Assembly (NCBI GenBank): GCA_937915545.1
Contig: CALGIJ010000011.1
Coordinates: 1 to 64,000 of the forward strand
DNA length: 64,000 bases
Direction of reading: 5' to 3'
DNA from: an uncultured Desulfobacterales bacterium
Lineage (GTDB): Bacteria; Desulfobacterota; Desulfobulbia; Desulfobulbales; Desulfocapsaceae
Under the pieces are notes generated by a model that saw only the letters and a list, made by a program, of their open reading frames with translations, had not been told where the DNA came from and made no database searches. Below are positions 43,376-52,092 of this stretch, in pieces (the first letter of the stretch is position 1; each line of letters opens with the position of its first letter). The position numbers were made by a program, and so were the translations under genes.

Positions 43376-44317
43376 TCAGACGAAAAGGGAACTGACCGAA
43401 TCCTCGTTGTGTATTCTCTTGATCGCCTCGGCGAGCAGTTGCGACACCGACAGCACCTTGATCTTGTCGCAGTGCAGTGCCTCGCCGCGCAGGGGTATGG
43501 AATTGGTCACCACCAGGGACTTGAGCGGTGACTCGGTGATTCGTTTGATAGCCGGCCCGGAGAGCACGGGATGCGAACAGCAGGCATGCACTTCGCGAGC
43601 GCCATGCTCGAGCAGGGTCCGTGCCCCGGAGCACAGCGTGCCAGCGGTATCGACCATGTCGTCGGTGAGAATGGCAGTCTTGCCTTTGACATCGCCGATG
43701 ACATGCATGGCCTCGCACTCATTGGGCTTGTCGCGTCGCTTGTCGATGATCGCCAGGCCGGAATTGAGCCTCTTGGCGAAGGCCCTGGTCCGCTCCACGC
43801 CACCGGCATCGGGGGAAACCATGATGACATCTTCGCCGAAGTTTTCCTTGATGTACTGGAGGATGACCGGCGCGGCAAAGAGATGATCGACAGGGATATT
43901 GAAGAAGCCCTGGATCTGGCCAGCATGGAGATCCATGCAGAGGACGCGGCGCACCCCCACCGCCATGAACATCTCGGCGACGACCTTGGCGGAGATCGGT
44001 ACCCGCGGGGCATTCTTGCGATCCTGCCGGGCGTATCCGTAGTAGGGCACCACCGCGGTGATCCTCCTCGCCGAAGCGCGCCGCAGGGCGTCGACCATGA
44101 TCACCAGTTCCATGAGGTGATCGTTGACCGGCGGACAGGTGGGCTGGACGAGAAAGACATCGGTGCCGCGGACGTTTTCCTTCAGCTCGACGAAGATTTC
44201 GCCGTCGCTGAATTTCTTCAGATCAGCCCCGCTGAGCGGGATGTCCAAATGGGCAGCGATCTCTTCCGCCATCTGCCGGTGGGCATTGCCAGAAAAAATC
44301 TTGAGATCTCGTGTCAT
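43376..44317 (-). CDS. prs: Ribose-phosphate pyrophosphokinase
   Basis: Prs makes phosphoribosyl pyrophosphate for nucleotides, histidine and tryptophan. The 313-residue protein shows FSDGEIFVELKENVRG near residue 37, PYYGYARQDRK near 90, DLHAGQIQGFF near 128 and the PRPP-binding loop ILTDDMVDTAGTL near 212. It follows the tRNA-Gln gene by 40 bases on the same strand and is probably co-transcribed with it. Length and order are normal. Confidence 0.96.
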   Translation of the reverse strand: MTRDLKIFSGNAHRQMAEEIAAHLDIPLSGADLKKFSDGEIFVELKENVRGTDVFLVQPTCPPVNDHLMELVIMVDALRRASARRITAVVPYYGYARQDRKNAPRVPISAKVVAEMFMAVGVRRVLCMDLHAGQIQGFFNIPVDHLFAAPVILQYIKENFGEDVIMVSPDAGGVERTRAFAKRLNSGLAIIDKRRDKPNECEAMHVIGDVKGKTAILTDDMVDTAGTLCSGARTLLEHGAREVHACCSHPVLSGPAIKRITESPLKSLVVTNSIPLRGEALHCDKIKVLSVSQLLAEAIKRIHNEDSVSSLFV

Positions 44318-44350
44318 CGTATACTTGGCTGAGAAGGACCGGAAGCTGGC

Positions 44351-45319
44351 TCAACATTGGCTGGGGCGGAAGGATTCGAACCTACGGATGCCGGGATCAA
44401 AACCCGGTGCCTTACCGCTTGGCGACGCCCCAGTATAAGCCCTAGATAGATACACCTTTGCTCGGCAGCGGTCACGAAGATCCTCGACCGCCGCCTCGAG
44501 ATCTTCCACAGTCGACGCGGAGCCGTCTGGGAAAACGCCGAAAACAGTCGGCCCGCTGCCGGACATCAACACCCTGGCGGCTCCGAGGTCACCGAGCATC
44601 CCCTTGATTTCATCAATCTGCGGATACTTGGCGGCGGTCACCGCTTCCAGATCGTTGTGCATCTCCGACAGCAGCGAGGATACACTCCCGTGCCGTTGAA
44701 AGCATGACAATTTAGAGGGTTTCACCTCGGTTGTCAACGGGAAATTACGGAAGACCCAGGCGGTCGACACGAAAATGGGCGGGTTGACGACGACGAAGCG
44801 GCAGTCGCAGAGGGAAGGCACGGGATGGAGAATTTCACCGATGCCCCGGGCGACGACCGCGCCGATGTCAACAGCGAAGAAGGGCACGTCCGCGCCCAGC
44901 GTGCAGGCGATGCCTTGCAGGTCGTCACTGGCGAGGGGGCTGCCGAAGAGCTCGTTCATCCCGCGCAGCACCGCTCCGGCGTCGCTGCTGCCGCCGCCGA
45001 GCCCGGCAGCCACCGGGATCTGCTTGTCGAGCCCGATGCGGATGCCGCGGTCGCTCAGTCGCGGACAGGCGTCGAAGAAGGCCTGAGCCGCCCGCGCGGC
45101 AAGATTGTCCGGCCCGGCCGGTACCGAATCGGCATTGCAGCCGAACTCCACCCGGGCCGGCCCGTCGATCACCTCGAGATAAACGCGGTCGCAGAGGTCG
45201 ATCTTCTGCATCCACGTCTCCAGCTCATGATAGCCATCGGCGCGGCGACCAAGCACATGGAGGTAGAGGTTGACCTTGGCCGGCGCATCGAGGACCAGCG
45301 AGGTGCAGGGTGATGTCAT
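44351..45319 (-). CDS. ispE: 4-diphosphocytidyl-2-C-methyl-D-erythritol kinase, frame running through tRNA-Gln
   Basis: IspE phosphorylates CDP-methylerythritol in the MEP pathway. The GHMP-kinase motifs are clear: APAKVNLYLHVLGRRADGYHEL (first part APAKVNLYLHVLG), PVAAGLGGGSSDAGAVL near residue 102, and MSGSGPTVFGVF near 258. The family usually ends about where VYLSRAY occurs here (near residue 293). No stop follows: the frame continues through the full downstream tRNA-Gln, so the last 26 or so residues are encoded by the tRNA, and it stops a few bases after CCA. Processing of the tRNA should remove the stop from the message. Confidence 0.9.
   Translation of the reverse strand: MTSPCTSLVLDAPAKVNLYLHVLGRRADGYHELETWMQKIDLCDRVYLEVIDGPARVEFGCNADSVPAGPDNLAARAAQAFFDACPRLSDRGIRIGLDKQIPVAAGLGGGSSDAGAVLRGMNELFGSPLASDDLQGIACTLGADVPFFAVDIGAVVARGIGEILHPVPSLCDCRFVVVNPPIFVSTAWVFRNFPLTTEVKPSKLSCFQRHGSVSSLLSEMHNDLEAVTAAKYPQIDEIKGMLGDLGAARVLMSGSGPTVFGVFPDGSASTVEDLEAAVEDLRDRCRAKVYLSRAYTGASPSGKAPGFDPGIRRFESFRPSQC
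44358..44432 (-). tRNA. tRNA-Gln(TTG)
   Basis: On the minus strand TGGGGCG pairs with CGCCCCA, the anticodon loop TTTTGAT carries TTG, and GGTTCGAATCC forms the T-loop. The discriminator G is followed by encoded CCA; total 75 bases. The gene lies inside the 3' end of the ispE reading frame, in the same direction, and 40 bases before prs. Confidence 0.95.
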
Positions 45320-45328
45320 CGACTGCCG

Positions 45329-45658
45329 CTACTTTTTAACCACCCGCACGAAGCGGAGCTTGATGTCATAGAGGATGTTCTTGAGCAGTTCCTCCTCGTC
45401 CGGATCGAGGTTGCCCTTGGTCTTGTTCTGGATAAGCACCAGGGTGTCGATGGCGTGCCTGGCGAGATCGGGCTCCACCACCCTCTGTCCGGTTCGCGGA
45501 TCGGCGATTTCGCCCAGATGATACAGTGCGGAAGTATTGAGCGACATGATAAAGGCCGGAAAGGTCACTTCCGGCATGACACATCTCCCGTCCTTGGTGG
45601 GCACCTTGCCCTCGCCGCATCCACATTCGTTGCCCACGTCCTTGCCCTCATCCGCCAT
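45329..45658 (-). CDS. DUF1844 protein
   Basis: The 109-residue protein matches DUF1844: FPAFIMSLNTSALYHLGEI, then DPRTGQRVVEPDLARHAIDTL (first part DPRTGQRVVEP) and EEELLKNILYDIKLRFV. It has an acidic N-terminus with a CGCGEGKV patch whose cysteines might bind metal. GGAGGAGAG precedes the ATG at 45658. It ends 9 bases before ispE and may be in the same transcript. The family's function is unknown. Confidence 0.8.
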   Translation of the reverse strand: MADEGKDVGNECGCGEGKVPTKDGRCVMPEVTFPAFIMSLNTSALYHLGEIADPRTGQRVVEPDLARHAIDTLVLIQNKTKGNLDPDEEELLKNILYDIKLRFVRVVKK

Positions 45659-45741
45659 AATTCGTCTCTCCTCCTCGGTTACAGTCAATCGTTTCCCTCT
45701 GCGGCGTCCCCGGCGCCGCACCGCAAACGCACCGCCACTTC

Positions 45742-45755
45742 ACCCCTATAGGGGT
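45742..45755. promoter_or_regulatory. Perfect palindrome resembling a CsoR/CstR-family operator
   Basis: ACCCCTATAGGGGT is a perfect 14-base palindrome. It resembles the ATACCC...GGGTAT-type operators of CsoR/CstR-family copper- or sulfide-responsive repressors. It lies about 84 bases upstream of the DUF1844 start and 57 bases downstream of serA on the minus strand. No CsoR-family gene is in the window. Confidence 0.4.
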
Positions 45756-45787
45756 ACGGCGCCCTCCACCATGATCCCACCGCGGCA

Positions 45788-45805
45788 GGGGCGCCGCCTC
45801 GCCCC
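45788..45805 (-). terminator. Possible terminator hairpin after serA
   Basis: GGGGCG and CGCCCC form a perfect six-base-pair stem around a six-base loop, seven bases after the serA stop. No T-run follows, so its activity as an intrinsic terminator is doubtful. Confidence 0.35.
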
Positions 45806-45811
45806 GCAGCT

Positions 45812-47395
45812 CTAGAACTCGAGCACCTGGGCGTTGTCGATATTGGCCAGGGAAGTCACCTTGGCCAGCAGCTCGCGGGAAACGAGCTCGTCAGTACTGA
45901 GCAGGATGATGTTCTGGTTGCTCTTTTCTTCGCGGCCGACAGTCATGCTCGAGATGTTCACCCCCGATGCCCCGAGGGTGGTTCCCAGGGCGCCAATGAC
46001 TCCGGGCACGTTCTTGTTGTAGACGAGCAGCATCGGGCCGGCCATCATCGCCTCGAGGCGGAAGGCGTTGAGACGCACCAGGCGCGGCTCGTTCCGCCCG
46101 AAGACCGTGCCGACCAGGGTGTTCTCGCCTTCGCTGGTGGTCACCCGGATGGCCAGGGTGCTGACGAAATCGTCAGATTTGTCACTCTTCGATTCGATGA
46201 CCCTTATGCCCCGCTCCCTGGCAATGATCGGCGCATTAACGTAATTGACCGCATCTTTGATGATCGGCGTGAACAACCCTTTGAGGAAGGCGACGGTGAT
46301 CGGGTTGGTGTTAAGCTCGGCCAGCCCGCCGCAGAACTCGAGATTGACCTCGGAGACGCCGCCCCTGGCGATCTGCATATGCAGACAGCCAAGCATCTCG
46401 CCCAAGGTGAGGTAGGGGCCGACCTGGGCGAGCACGTCGTCGCTGACCGAGGGCACGTTGACAGCGTTGGTCACCACGCCTTTCAGCAGGTACTCGGCAA
46501 TCTGCTCGGCGATGATGACCGCCACCTTTTCCTGGGCCTCGCTGGTGGAGGCGCCAAGATGCGGCGTGCAGATGAAGTTGTCGAGCCCGAGCAACGGACA
46601 ATTTTCCAGAGTTGTAGGTTCTTTGCTGAAAACGTCAAGGGCAGCGCCGGCGATTTTTTTGCTGACCAGTGCCTCGTAGAGCGCGGCCTCGTCGCAGACC
46701 CCGCCGCGGGCGCAGTCGATGAACAGGGCCTCGGGCTTCATGTTGGCGAAGAACGAGGTGGAGACGAGGTTCTGGGTCTCCTTGGTCAGCGGCACGTGCA
46801 CGCTGACCACGTCTGACCTCTTCGCCAGGGTCTCGAGATCGACCAGTTCGACACCGATCTTTTCCGCCATTTCCTTGGGCAGGAAGGGGTCGTAGGCGAT
46901 GGTCTTCATCTTAAGACCCTGGGCCCGGCTGGCGGCGATGGCGCCGATACGCCCGATGCCGATGATGCCCAGTGTCTTGCCGGTAATCTCCCGTCCCATG
47001 AACTTCTTCTTGTCCCAGCGCCCTTCCTTCATGGTGCGGCAGGCCTGGGGGATGTTGCGGGCCAGGGACATCATCATGGCGATGGCGTGCTCGGCGGCGG
47101 TGGTGGCGTTGCCGTCCGGGGCGTTCATCACCACCACGCCCTTCTGACTGGCCACCGGGACGTCGACGTTGTCGAGGCCGATACCGGCCCGGCCGACCAC
47201 CTTGAGGTTGTGGGCCGCCTCGAGAATCTCGGCGGTGACCTTGGTGGCGCTGCGGATGACCAGCCCCTGGTACTCTCCGATGATCGCCTTCAACTCTTCC
47301 GGGGCCAGCCCGGTTTTGACGTCGACCTCCAACCCCGCCTTGCGGAGGATGTCGACACCGACCTGGGACAAATTGTCGCTCACCAAAACTTTCAT
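45812..47395 (-). CDS. serA: D-3-phosphoglycerate dehydrogenase
   Basis: SerA oxidises 3-phosphoglycerate in the first step of serine synthesis. The 527-residue protein has the long form: Rossmann domain with TLGIIGIGRIGAIAASRA near residue 145, ARGGVCDE near 235 and TPHLGAST near 285, then an intervening domain, and a C-terminal ACT domain with NVPGVIGALGTTLGASGVNI (first part NVPGVIGALG) that usually binds serine for feedback inhibition. It is transcribed alone, with a structured 408-base leader. Confidence 0.95.
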   Translation of the reverse strand: MKVLVSDNLSQVGVDILRKAGLEVDVKTGLAPEELKAIIGEYQGLVIRSATKVTAEILEAAHNLKVVGRAGIGLDNVDVPVASQKGVVVMNAPDGNATTAAEHAIAMMMSLARNIPQACRTMKEGRWDKKKFMGREITGKTLGIIGIGRIGAIAASRAQGLKMKTIAYDPFLPKEMAEKIGVELVDLETLAKRSDVVSVHVPLTKETQNLVSTSFFANMKPEALFIDCARGGVCDEAALYEALVSKKIAGAALDVFSKEPTTLENCPLLGLDNFICTPHLGASTSEAQEKVAVIIAEQIAEYLLKGVVTNAVNVPSVSDDVLAQVGPYLTLGEMLGCLHMQIARGGVSEVNLEFCGGLAELNTNPITVAFLKGLFTPIIKDAVNYVNAPIIARERGIRVIESKSDKSDDFVSTLAIRVTTSEGENTLVGTVFGRNEPRLVRLNAFRLEAMMAGPMLLVYNKNVPGVIGALGTTLGASGVNISSMTVGREEKSNQNIILLSTDELVSRELLAKVTSLANIDNAQVLEF

Positions 47396-47803
47396 TTCCT
47401 CTCCTTCACTCGGAAATCCTCGACAACCGACGATGCCTCCGCCAGGCCGGAAGGTGGATCAATCCGGCGGAGGCTCGGGCGTTAGGGGCAACGAACCACA
47501 ATTTTCAATAAAAAACGAAAAATTATACATGGTTCCCCCCACGCCAACAACAAAAAAGGTGACAAAACCATGGCCAAGCCAGCGTCAGACGGGAGTCAGC
47601 CGCCGGGGGGCCGCCCCGCCGGGTACCAGCCAGCCCCCCTTCCCCCTTGCGCTGCCGCAAGAGATCACTTACTTTTGTGCACTACTTCCCGGAAGGGGAG
47701 CGAACATCTACTCCGGCCGCCCCGCGGCCGCCGGCACATCCCCGCCTCCCAGACCGGCAAGGTTCGCCGGAAATACGGGCAGAAAGACATACAGGAGCAA
47801 CAC
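47396..47803. other. Divergent intergenic region between serA and gltX
   Basis: These 408 bases hold promoters for both genes. A large inverted repeat in the serA leader is listed separately. An AT-rich stretch (about 47505-47535, ATTTTCAATAAAAAACG and following) may contain a promoter. The open frame upstream of gltX is Pro-rich and looks non-coding. Confidence 0.4.
47435..47474 (-). promoter_or_regulatory. Inverted repeat in the serA leader
   Basis: GCCTCCGCC (47435-47443) pairs perfectly with GGCGGAGGC (47466-47474); CCGGA/TCCGG inside gives an alternative inner stem. It lies 40-80 bases before serA. There is no T-run, so an RNA-level control or a protein site is possible but untested. 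Confidence 0.4.
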
Positions 47804-49279
47804 ATGAGCGAGACGCGGTTGCGTTTTCCCCCCAGCCCCACCGGCTACCTCCACATCGGCGGAGCGAGAACGGCCCTCTATAACTGGCTCTACGCCAAGC
47901 AGACCGGTGGCAAGCTGATCCTGCGCATCGAAGACACCGACACCGACCGCTCCACCGCCGAATCCATCGACGGCATCGTCGAGGGGCTGCAGTGGCTGGG
48001 TATCGATTTCGATGAGGGCCCCTATTTCCAGACCGCTTTCGCCGCCGACCACGTCGCCGCCGCAGACAGGCTGGTCGCCAGCGGGCACGCCTACAAGTGT
48101 TTCTGCAGCAAGGAAGAGCTCGAGAGCAAGCGCGAGGCGGCGCTGGCGGCCAAGAAGCCCCTCGGCTACGACCGCAGCTGCCGCAACCTCTCCGCCAGCG
48201 AGGTGGCGGCCAGGGAGGCGGCCGGCCTGCCGTCGGTGGTCCGTTTCAAGGTCCCCGACCGCCCCGGCTCCCTCGGCTACGATGATAAGATCCTCGGTCG
48301 CATCGAGGCGGCCTACGCCGAGATCGACGATTTCGTCATCGTCCGCTCCAACGGTCTGCCGCTCTACCTGCTGTGCAACGTCGTCGACGACATCCGCGAC
48401 CGCATCACCCATATCATCCGCGGCCAGGATCACATGACCAACACCCTCAAGCAGGTCCTGCTCTACGAGGCCCTGGGGGCGCCGCTGCCAGTCTTCGCCC
48501 ACATGCCGCTGACCCTCGACACCAAAAAAGCCAAAATCTCTAAGCGCAGCCACGGCGAGATCGTCGCCGTGCAGTTCTACCGCGACAATGGTTTCCTGCC
48601 CTGGGCATTGAACAACTACCTTGCCCTGCTTGGCTGGTCGGCGGGCAACGACCGCGAGTTCTACGACCGCGAGGAGCTTATCCGCGAGTTCTCTCTGGAG
48701 CGCATCAACAAATCCAGCGCCATTTTCAACTACCGCAAGGACGACCCCAAGTTCATCACCGACCCCAAGATCCTCTTCTTCAACGAACATTACCTGCGCA
48801 CCATGCCGGTGGAGGAGCTGGCCCCCCTGGTGGCTGGCGAGCTCCAGGCAGCAGGACTGTGGGACGAGGCCTATGACGGCGCTCGCCGCCAGTGGTACCT
48901 CGACACCCTGGCGCTGATCCGCGACCGCTTCCACACCCTCAAGGATTTCACCTCCCTGGGCCGCGCCTATTTTGCCGACGACTTCGCCGTCGACAGCAAG
49001 CCCCTGGAAAAAAACGTCCTCAAGTTCCCCGACCTGGTCACCTGGCTGCCGATGCTCGCCGACCGCTACGAAAAACTTGCCGAGTTCACCCTGGAGAGCA
49101 CCGAGCAGGTGGCGCGGGAGCTGGCCGCGGAACTGGCGGTCAAGCCTGGGGTGCTCATCAACGCCATGCGCACGCTGACCACCGGTCAGCTGGCCGGCCC
49201 GTCGATGTTCGATATCGTCGTCACCCTCGGCCGCGACAAAGTAGTCGCCCGACTGCGTGACGTGGCAAAATTCTTTTAG
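47804..49279 (+). CDS. gltX: Glutamate-tRNA ligase
   Basis: This class I synthetase charges tRNA-Glu. The 491-residue protein has the HIGH-type motif PSPTGYLHIGGARTALYN near residue 12, LRIEDTDTDRS near 37, and the KMSKS-type motif KISKRSHG near 245. ACAGGAGCAAC before the ATG supports the start. glnS begins 27 bases downstream, so the two are probably one operon. Because a dedicated GlnRS is present, this GltX is likely discriminating, but that is inference. Confidence 0.95.
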   Translation: MSETRLRFPPSPTGYLHIGGARTALYNWLYAKQTGGKLILRIEDTDTDRSTAESIDGIVEGLQWLGIDFDEGPYFQTAFAADHVAAADRLVASGHAYKCFCSKEELESKREAALAAKKPLGYDRSCRNLSASEVAAREAAGLPSVVRFKVPDRPGSLGYDDKILGRIEAAYAEIDDFVIVRSNGLPLYLLCNVVDDIRDRITHIIRGQDHMTNTLKQVLLYEALGAPLPVFAHMPLTLDTKKAKISKRSHGEIVAVQFYRDNGFLPWALNNYLALLGWSAGNDREFYDREELIREFSLERINKSSAIFNYRKDDPKFITDPKILFFNEHYLRTMPVEELAPLVAGELQAAGLWDEAYDGARRQWYLDTLALIRDRFHTLKDFTSLGRAYFADDFAVDSKPLEKNVLKFPDLVTWLPMLADRYEKLAEFTLESTEQVARELAAELAVKPGVLINAMRTLTTGQLAGPSMFDIVVTLGRDKVVARLRDVAKFF

Positions 49280-49306
49280 ACCCGGGTCACCGAGAGGAGA
49301 TTTCCC

Positions 49307-50989
49307 ATGGAACCGCAGCCGACCCCCGAAAGCAAACCCCTCGACTTCATCCGCCAGATCGTTGCCGACGACCTCAAGAGCGGCAAGCACCAGGCCATCG
49401 TCACCCGTTTCCCCCCAGAGCCGAACGGCTTCCTCCATATCGGCCACGCCAAGTCGATCTGCCTCAACTTCGGCATCGCCGAGGAGACCGGGGGTACCTG
49501 CAACCTCCGCTTCGACGACACCAACCCCAGCAAGGAGGAGGTGGCCTACGTGCAGTCGATCCGCGAGGACGTCTCCTGGCTGGGCTTCTCCTGGGGAGAA
49601 AAAGAGCTCTACGCCTCCGACTACTTCCCTCAGATCTACGACTTCGCCGTCCAGCTCATCAAGATGGGCAAGGCCTATGTCTGCTGCCTGTCGCCGGAGG
49701 AAATCCGTGAATACCGCGGCACCCTGACCGAGCCGGGCAAGGACAGCCCCTACCGCGAGCGCAGCATAGAGGAGAACCTCGACCTCTTTATGCGCATGAA
49801 AAACGGCGAGTTCGCCGAGGGCAGTCACGTGCTGCGCCTCAAGATCGACATGGCCTCGCCCAACGTCAACATGCGCGATCCGGTGATCTACCGCATCCTC
49901 AAGGCCCACCACCACCGCACCGGCGACCAATGGGTCATCTACCCGATGTATGATTACACCCACTGCCTCTCCGACATGCTCGAAGGCATCACCCATTCCC
50001 TGTGCACCCTGGAGTTCGAGGATCATCGTCCCCTCTACGATTGGGTCCTCGACACCCTCGCCACCCCCTGCCATCCGCGACAGATCGAGTTCGCCAGACT
50101 CAACCTGACCTACACGGTAATGAGCAAGCGCAAGCTCCTCAAGATGGTCGAAGGCCGCTACGTCGACGGCTGGGACGACCCGCGCATGCTCACCATCTCC
50201 GGGCTGCGGCGCCGCGGCTACACCCCGGCGGCAATCAGGAATTTCTGCAAGAGCATCGGCATCGGCAAGAGCGAGAGCCGCATCGACATGGCGGTGCTCG
50301 AAGGCGAGATCCGCAACGACCTCAACATCCATGCCCCGCGCCGCATGTGCGTGCTCGACCCGGTCAAGGTGATCATCGACAATTACCCCGCCGGCGAAGA
50401 GGAGATGGTCACCGCCCAGAATCACCCGCAGAACCCGGCCATGGGCGAACGGCCCCTGCCCTTTGCCCGCGAACTCTATATCGAGCGCGACGATTTCCTC
50501 GAGGACCCGCCGAAGAGATACCATCGCCTCGGCCCCGGCCGCGAGGTACGCCTGCGCTTTGCCTATATCATCCGCTACGTCTCCCACATCAAGGACGCCG
50601 CGGGCAGAGTCACCGAGATCCACTGCACCTACGACCCCGAGACCAGGGGCGGTTCCACCCCGGACGGGCGCAAGATCAAGGGCACCATTCACTGGGTGGC
50701 GGCCGCCACGGCGGTGCCGCTGCCGGTGCGCCTCTACGACCGTCTCTTCACCGCCGAGGACCCGGAAGCAGACAAGAACGTCAATTTCCTCGAGCTGATC
50801 AATCCCAACTCCAAGGTGGTCATCGAAAGGGCAATGGCCGAGCCGAGCCTAGGCGCAGTCGAGCCGGGCACCAGGGTGCAGTTCGAGCGTGTCGGCTACT
50901 TCTGCGCCGACCATGTCGACTCGCGTCCCGGAGCACCGGTCTTCAACCGCATCGTCGGTCTCAAGGACTCATGGGAGGCGGCAAAATGA
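49307..50989 (+). CDS. glnS: Glutaminyl-tRNA synthetase
   Basis: GlnRS charges tRNA-Gln directly. The 560-residue protein has PPEPNGFLHIGHAKSICLNF (HIGH) near residue 35, LRFDDTNPSKEE near 70, and VMSKRKL (KMSKS) near 270. C-terminal anticodon-binding beta-barrels include IERDDFLEDPPKRYHRLGPG. GlnRS is of eukaryotic origin and patchy in bacteria, where many use the GatCAB amidotransferase instead. The window also carries a tRNA-Gln. It follows gltX in the same direction. Confidence 0.95.
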   Translation: MEPQPTPESKPLDFIRQIVADDLKSGKHQAIVTRFPPEPNGFLHIGHAKSICLNFGIAEETGGTCNLRFDDTNPSKEEVAYVQSIREDVSWLGFSWGEKELYASDYFPQIYDFAVQLIKMGKAYVCCLSPEEIREYRGTLTEPGKDSPYRERSIEENLDLFMRMKNGEFAEGSHVLRLKIDMASPNVNMRDPVIYRILKAHHHRTGDQWVIYPMYDYTHCLSDMLEGITHSLCTLEFEDHRPLYDWVLDTLATPCHPRQIEFARLNLTYTVMSKRKLLKMVEGRYVDGWDDPRMLTISGLRRRGYTPAAIRNFCKSIGIGKSESRIDMAVLEGEIRNDLNIHAPRRMCVLDPVKVIIDNYPAGEEEMVTAQNHPQNPAMGERPLPFARELYIERDDFLEDPPKRYHRLGPGREVRLRFAYIIRYVSHIKDAAGRVTEIHCTYDPETRGGSTPDGRKIKGTIHWVAAATAVPLPVRLYDRLFTAEDPEADKNVNFLELINPNSKVVIERAMAEPSLGAVEPGTRVQFERVGYFCADHVDSRPGAPVFNRIVGLKDSWEAAK

Positions 50990-51101
50990 CCCCCTGCCGC
51001 ATGTTGCGCTTCGCAGGCCAGCTGTCAGGCACAAGCCTCGCTTCTGCCGCCCCCCGCGGCTGCGGGGGGCATGTCTCTCCGTGCGCACCGAGGAGGAGAG
51101 C

Positions 51102-51353
51102 ATGGCGCTGATCAGCATGCGACAGATGCACAAGGGGCAGTCGGGGGTGATCAAGGCGGTCAAGGTCGGCGGCGAGCTTGGCCGCCGCATCCGCGAGATG
51201 GGGCTGGTGCCGGGCACGGAGATCACCATCCAGGGGCGCGCCCCGCTCAACGACCCGGTGGCCCTGCGCGTCATGGACTGCACCCTGACCCTGCGCAACA
51301 ACGAGGCCGACCATATCCTCGTCGAAACGGCGGAAGGGGACGAAACAGCCTAG
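51102..51353 (+). CDS. feoA: Ferrous iron transport protein A
   Basis: The 83-residue protein is a single FeoA SH3-like domain: LGRRIREMGLVPGTEITIQGRAPLNDP (first part LGRRIREMGLVPG), VALRVMDCTLTLR, ending NNEADHILVE. AGGAGGAGAG precedes the ATG. FeoA binds or regulates the FeoB transporter. It is nearly identical in motif to a second FeoA at 52342, with a third FeoA-like protein between them. It follows glnS by 112 bases. Confidence 0.93.
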   Translation: MALISMRQMHKGQSGVIKAVKVGGELGRRIREMGLVPGTEITIQGRAPLNDPVALRVMDCTLTLRNNEADHILVETAEGDETA

Positions 51354-51726
51354 GCGGCCGCTCTCACCGCCACTCGGCCCAACCCTCTGGTCGGACGCCC
51401 CCCGCCGGCGACAGGCAAGCATGACCTTCCAGCCGGAAGAAGCTGCCGCCAGCAAAGCGGCAGGACCTCTCCGCGGTCATCGAATGCTCTCCCGGCCGAG
51501 AGGATTCCAGCAACCAACGTAGAGAGGCTTGAGAAGACGAAAAAAGGCCGGCAGCACCCTCTGCAGGAGGCTCGGCAAGGCCCCAAAAGAGAGGAACCGC
51601 GCAATAGTGACGCGTTCTCCCCTTGACCTCCGGTTAGCGCGTCCTAATCATATTCCAAGGACTTGAGAAACCCCTTGACCACAGGTCGAGTTTGGTGTAC
51701 CTAATGTCTCCAGGGAGATCATTACG
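51354..51726. other. Intergenic region between the first feoA and the FeoA-like gene
   Basis: These 373 bases probably hold a promoter for the FeoA-like gene; two TTGACC boxes occur (51623-51628 and 51675-51680). The candidate operator overlapping the first is listed separately. No gene is visible. Confidence 0.4.
51623..51651 (+). promoter_or_regulatory. Candidate promoter with TTAG...CTAA operator
   Basis: TTGACC (51623-51628) is followed after 17 bases by AATCAT. Overlapping the spacer is TTAGCGCGTCCTAA, a TTAG/CTAA dyad reminiscent of DtxR-family iron-regulator sites. Both -10 and operator fits are imperfect. Confidence 0.3.
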
Positions 51727-52035
51727 ATGAACACCAAGAACAATGGCAATGGCTGCTGCTGGAGAGAGAAGCTCAAACGATGCTTCCACACCTCCTCCTG
51801 CACCAACTCGGCCACCCCGCTGTCGAAGCGGGGGCGGTGCGGCCGGGTCAAGATCTGCAAAGTCATCGGCGACCGTGCCCTCTGTGGCCGCTTCGCCGCT
51901 CTGGGCGTTTATCCCGGGGCTGAGGCGGACATCATTTCCAGCGATATCGGCTCGTGCCACATTCTCAAGGTCAAGGGCGGCACAGTCAGCCTCGGCGCTG
52001 ACATTTCCGACAACATCATCGTCACCAGCCTTTGA
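51727..52035 (+). CDS. FeoA-domain protein with Cys-rich N-terminus
   Basis: The 102-residue protein begins with a Cys-rich basic stretch (GNGCCWREKLKRCFHTSSC within residues 8-25), then a diverged FeoA domain (CGRVKICKVIGDRALCGRFAALGVYPG, first part CGRVKICKVIG; SDIGSCHILKVKGGTVSLGAD, first part SDIGSCHILKV). It differs from the two plain FeoA proteins by its extra cysteines, eight in all, that might bind iron or another metal. A strong terminator follows directly, so it is the end of its own transcript. A sensor or adaptor role in iron uptake is inference. Confidence 0.75.
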   Translation: MNTKNNGNGCCWREKLKRCFHTSSCTNSATPLSKRGRCGRVKICKVIGDRALCGRFAALGVYPGAEADIISSDIGSCHILKVKGGTVSLGADISDNIIVTSL

Positions 52036-52056
52036 GGGTGGCGCTTTTTTATTACG

Positions 52057-52081
52057 GCCCGGCATTGTCCGGGTTTTTTTT
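52057..52081 (+). terminator. Rho-independent terminator inside the Feo cluster
   Basis: CCCGG and CCGGG form a short GC stem around CATTGT, followed by eight T. It separates the FeoA-like gene from the downstream small membrane protein, feoA2 and feoB, implying two transcription units. Confidence 0.88.
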
Positions 52082-52092
52082 CGCCCAAGCTG

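Noticed and set aside
47708..50692. Very long minus-strand open frame opposite gltX-glnS
   Set aside because: It is a shadow of two confident synthetase genes in GC-rich DNA; its translation is Gly/Val/Glu-rich without domains. The same holds opposite dnaE and serA.
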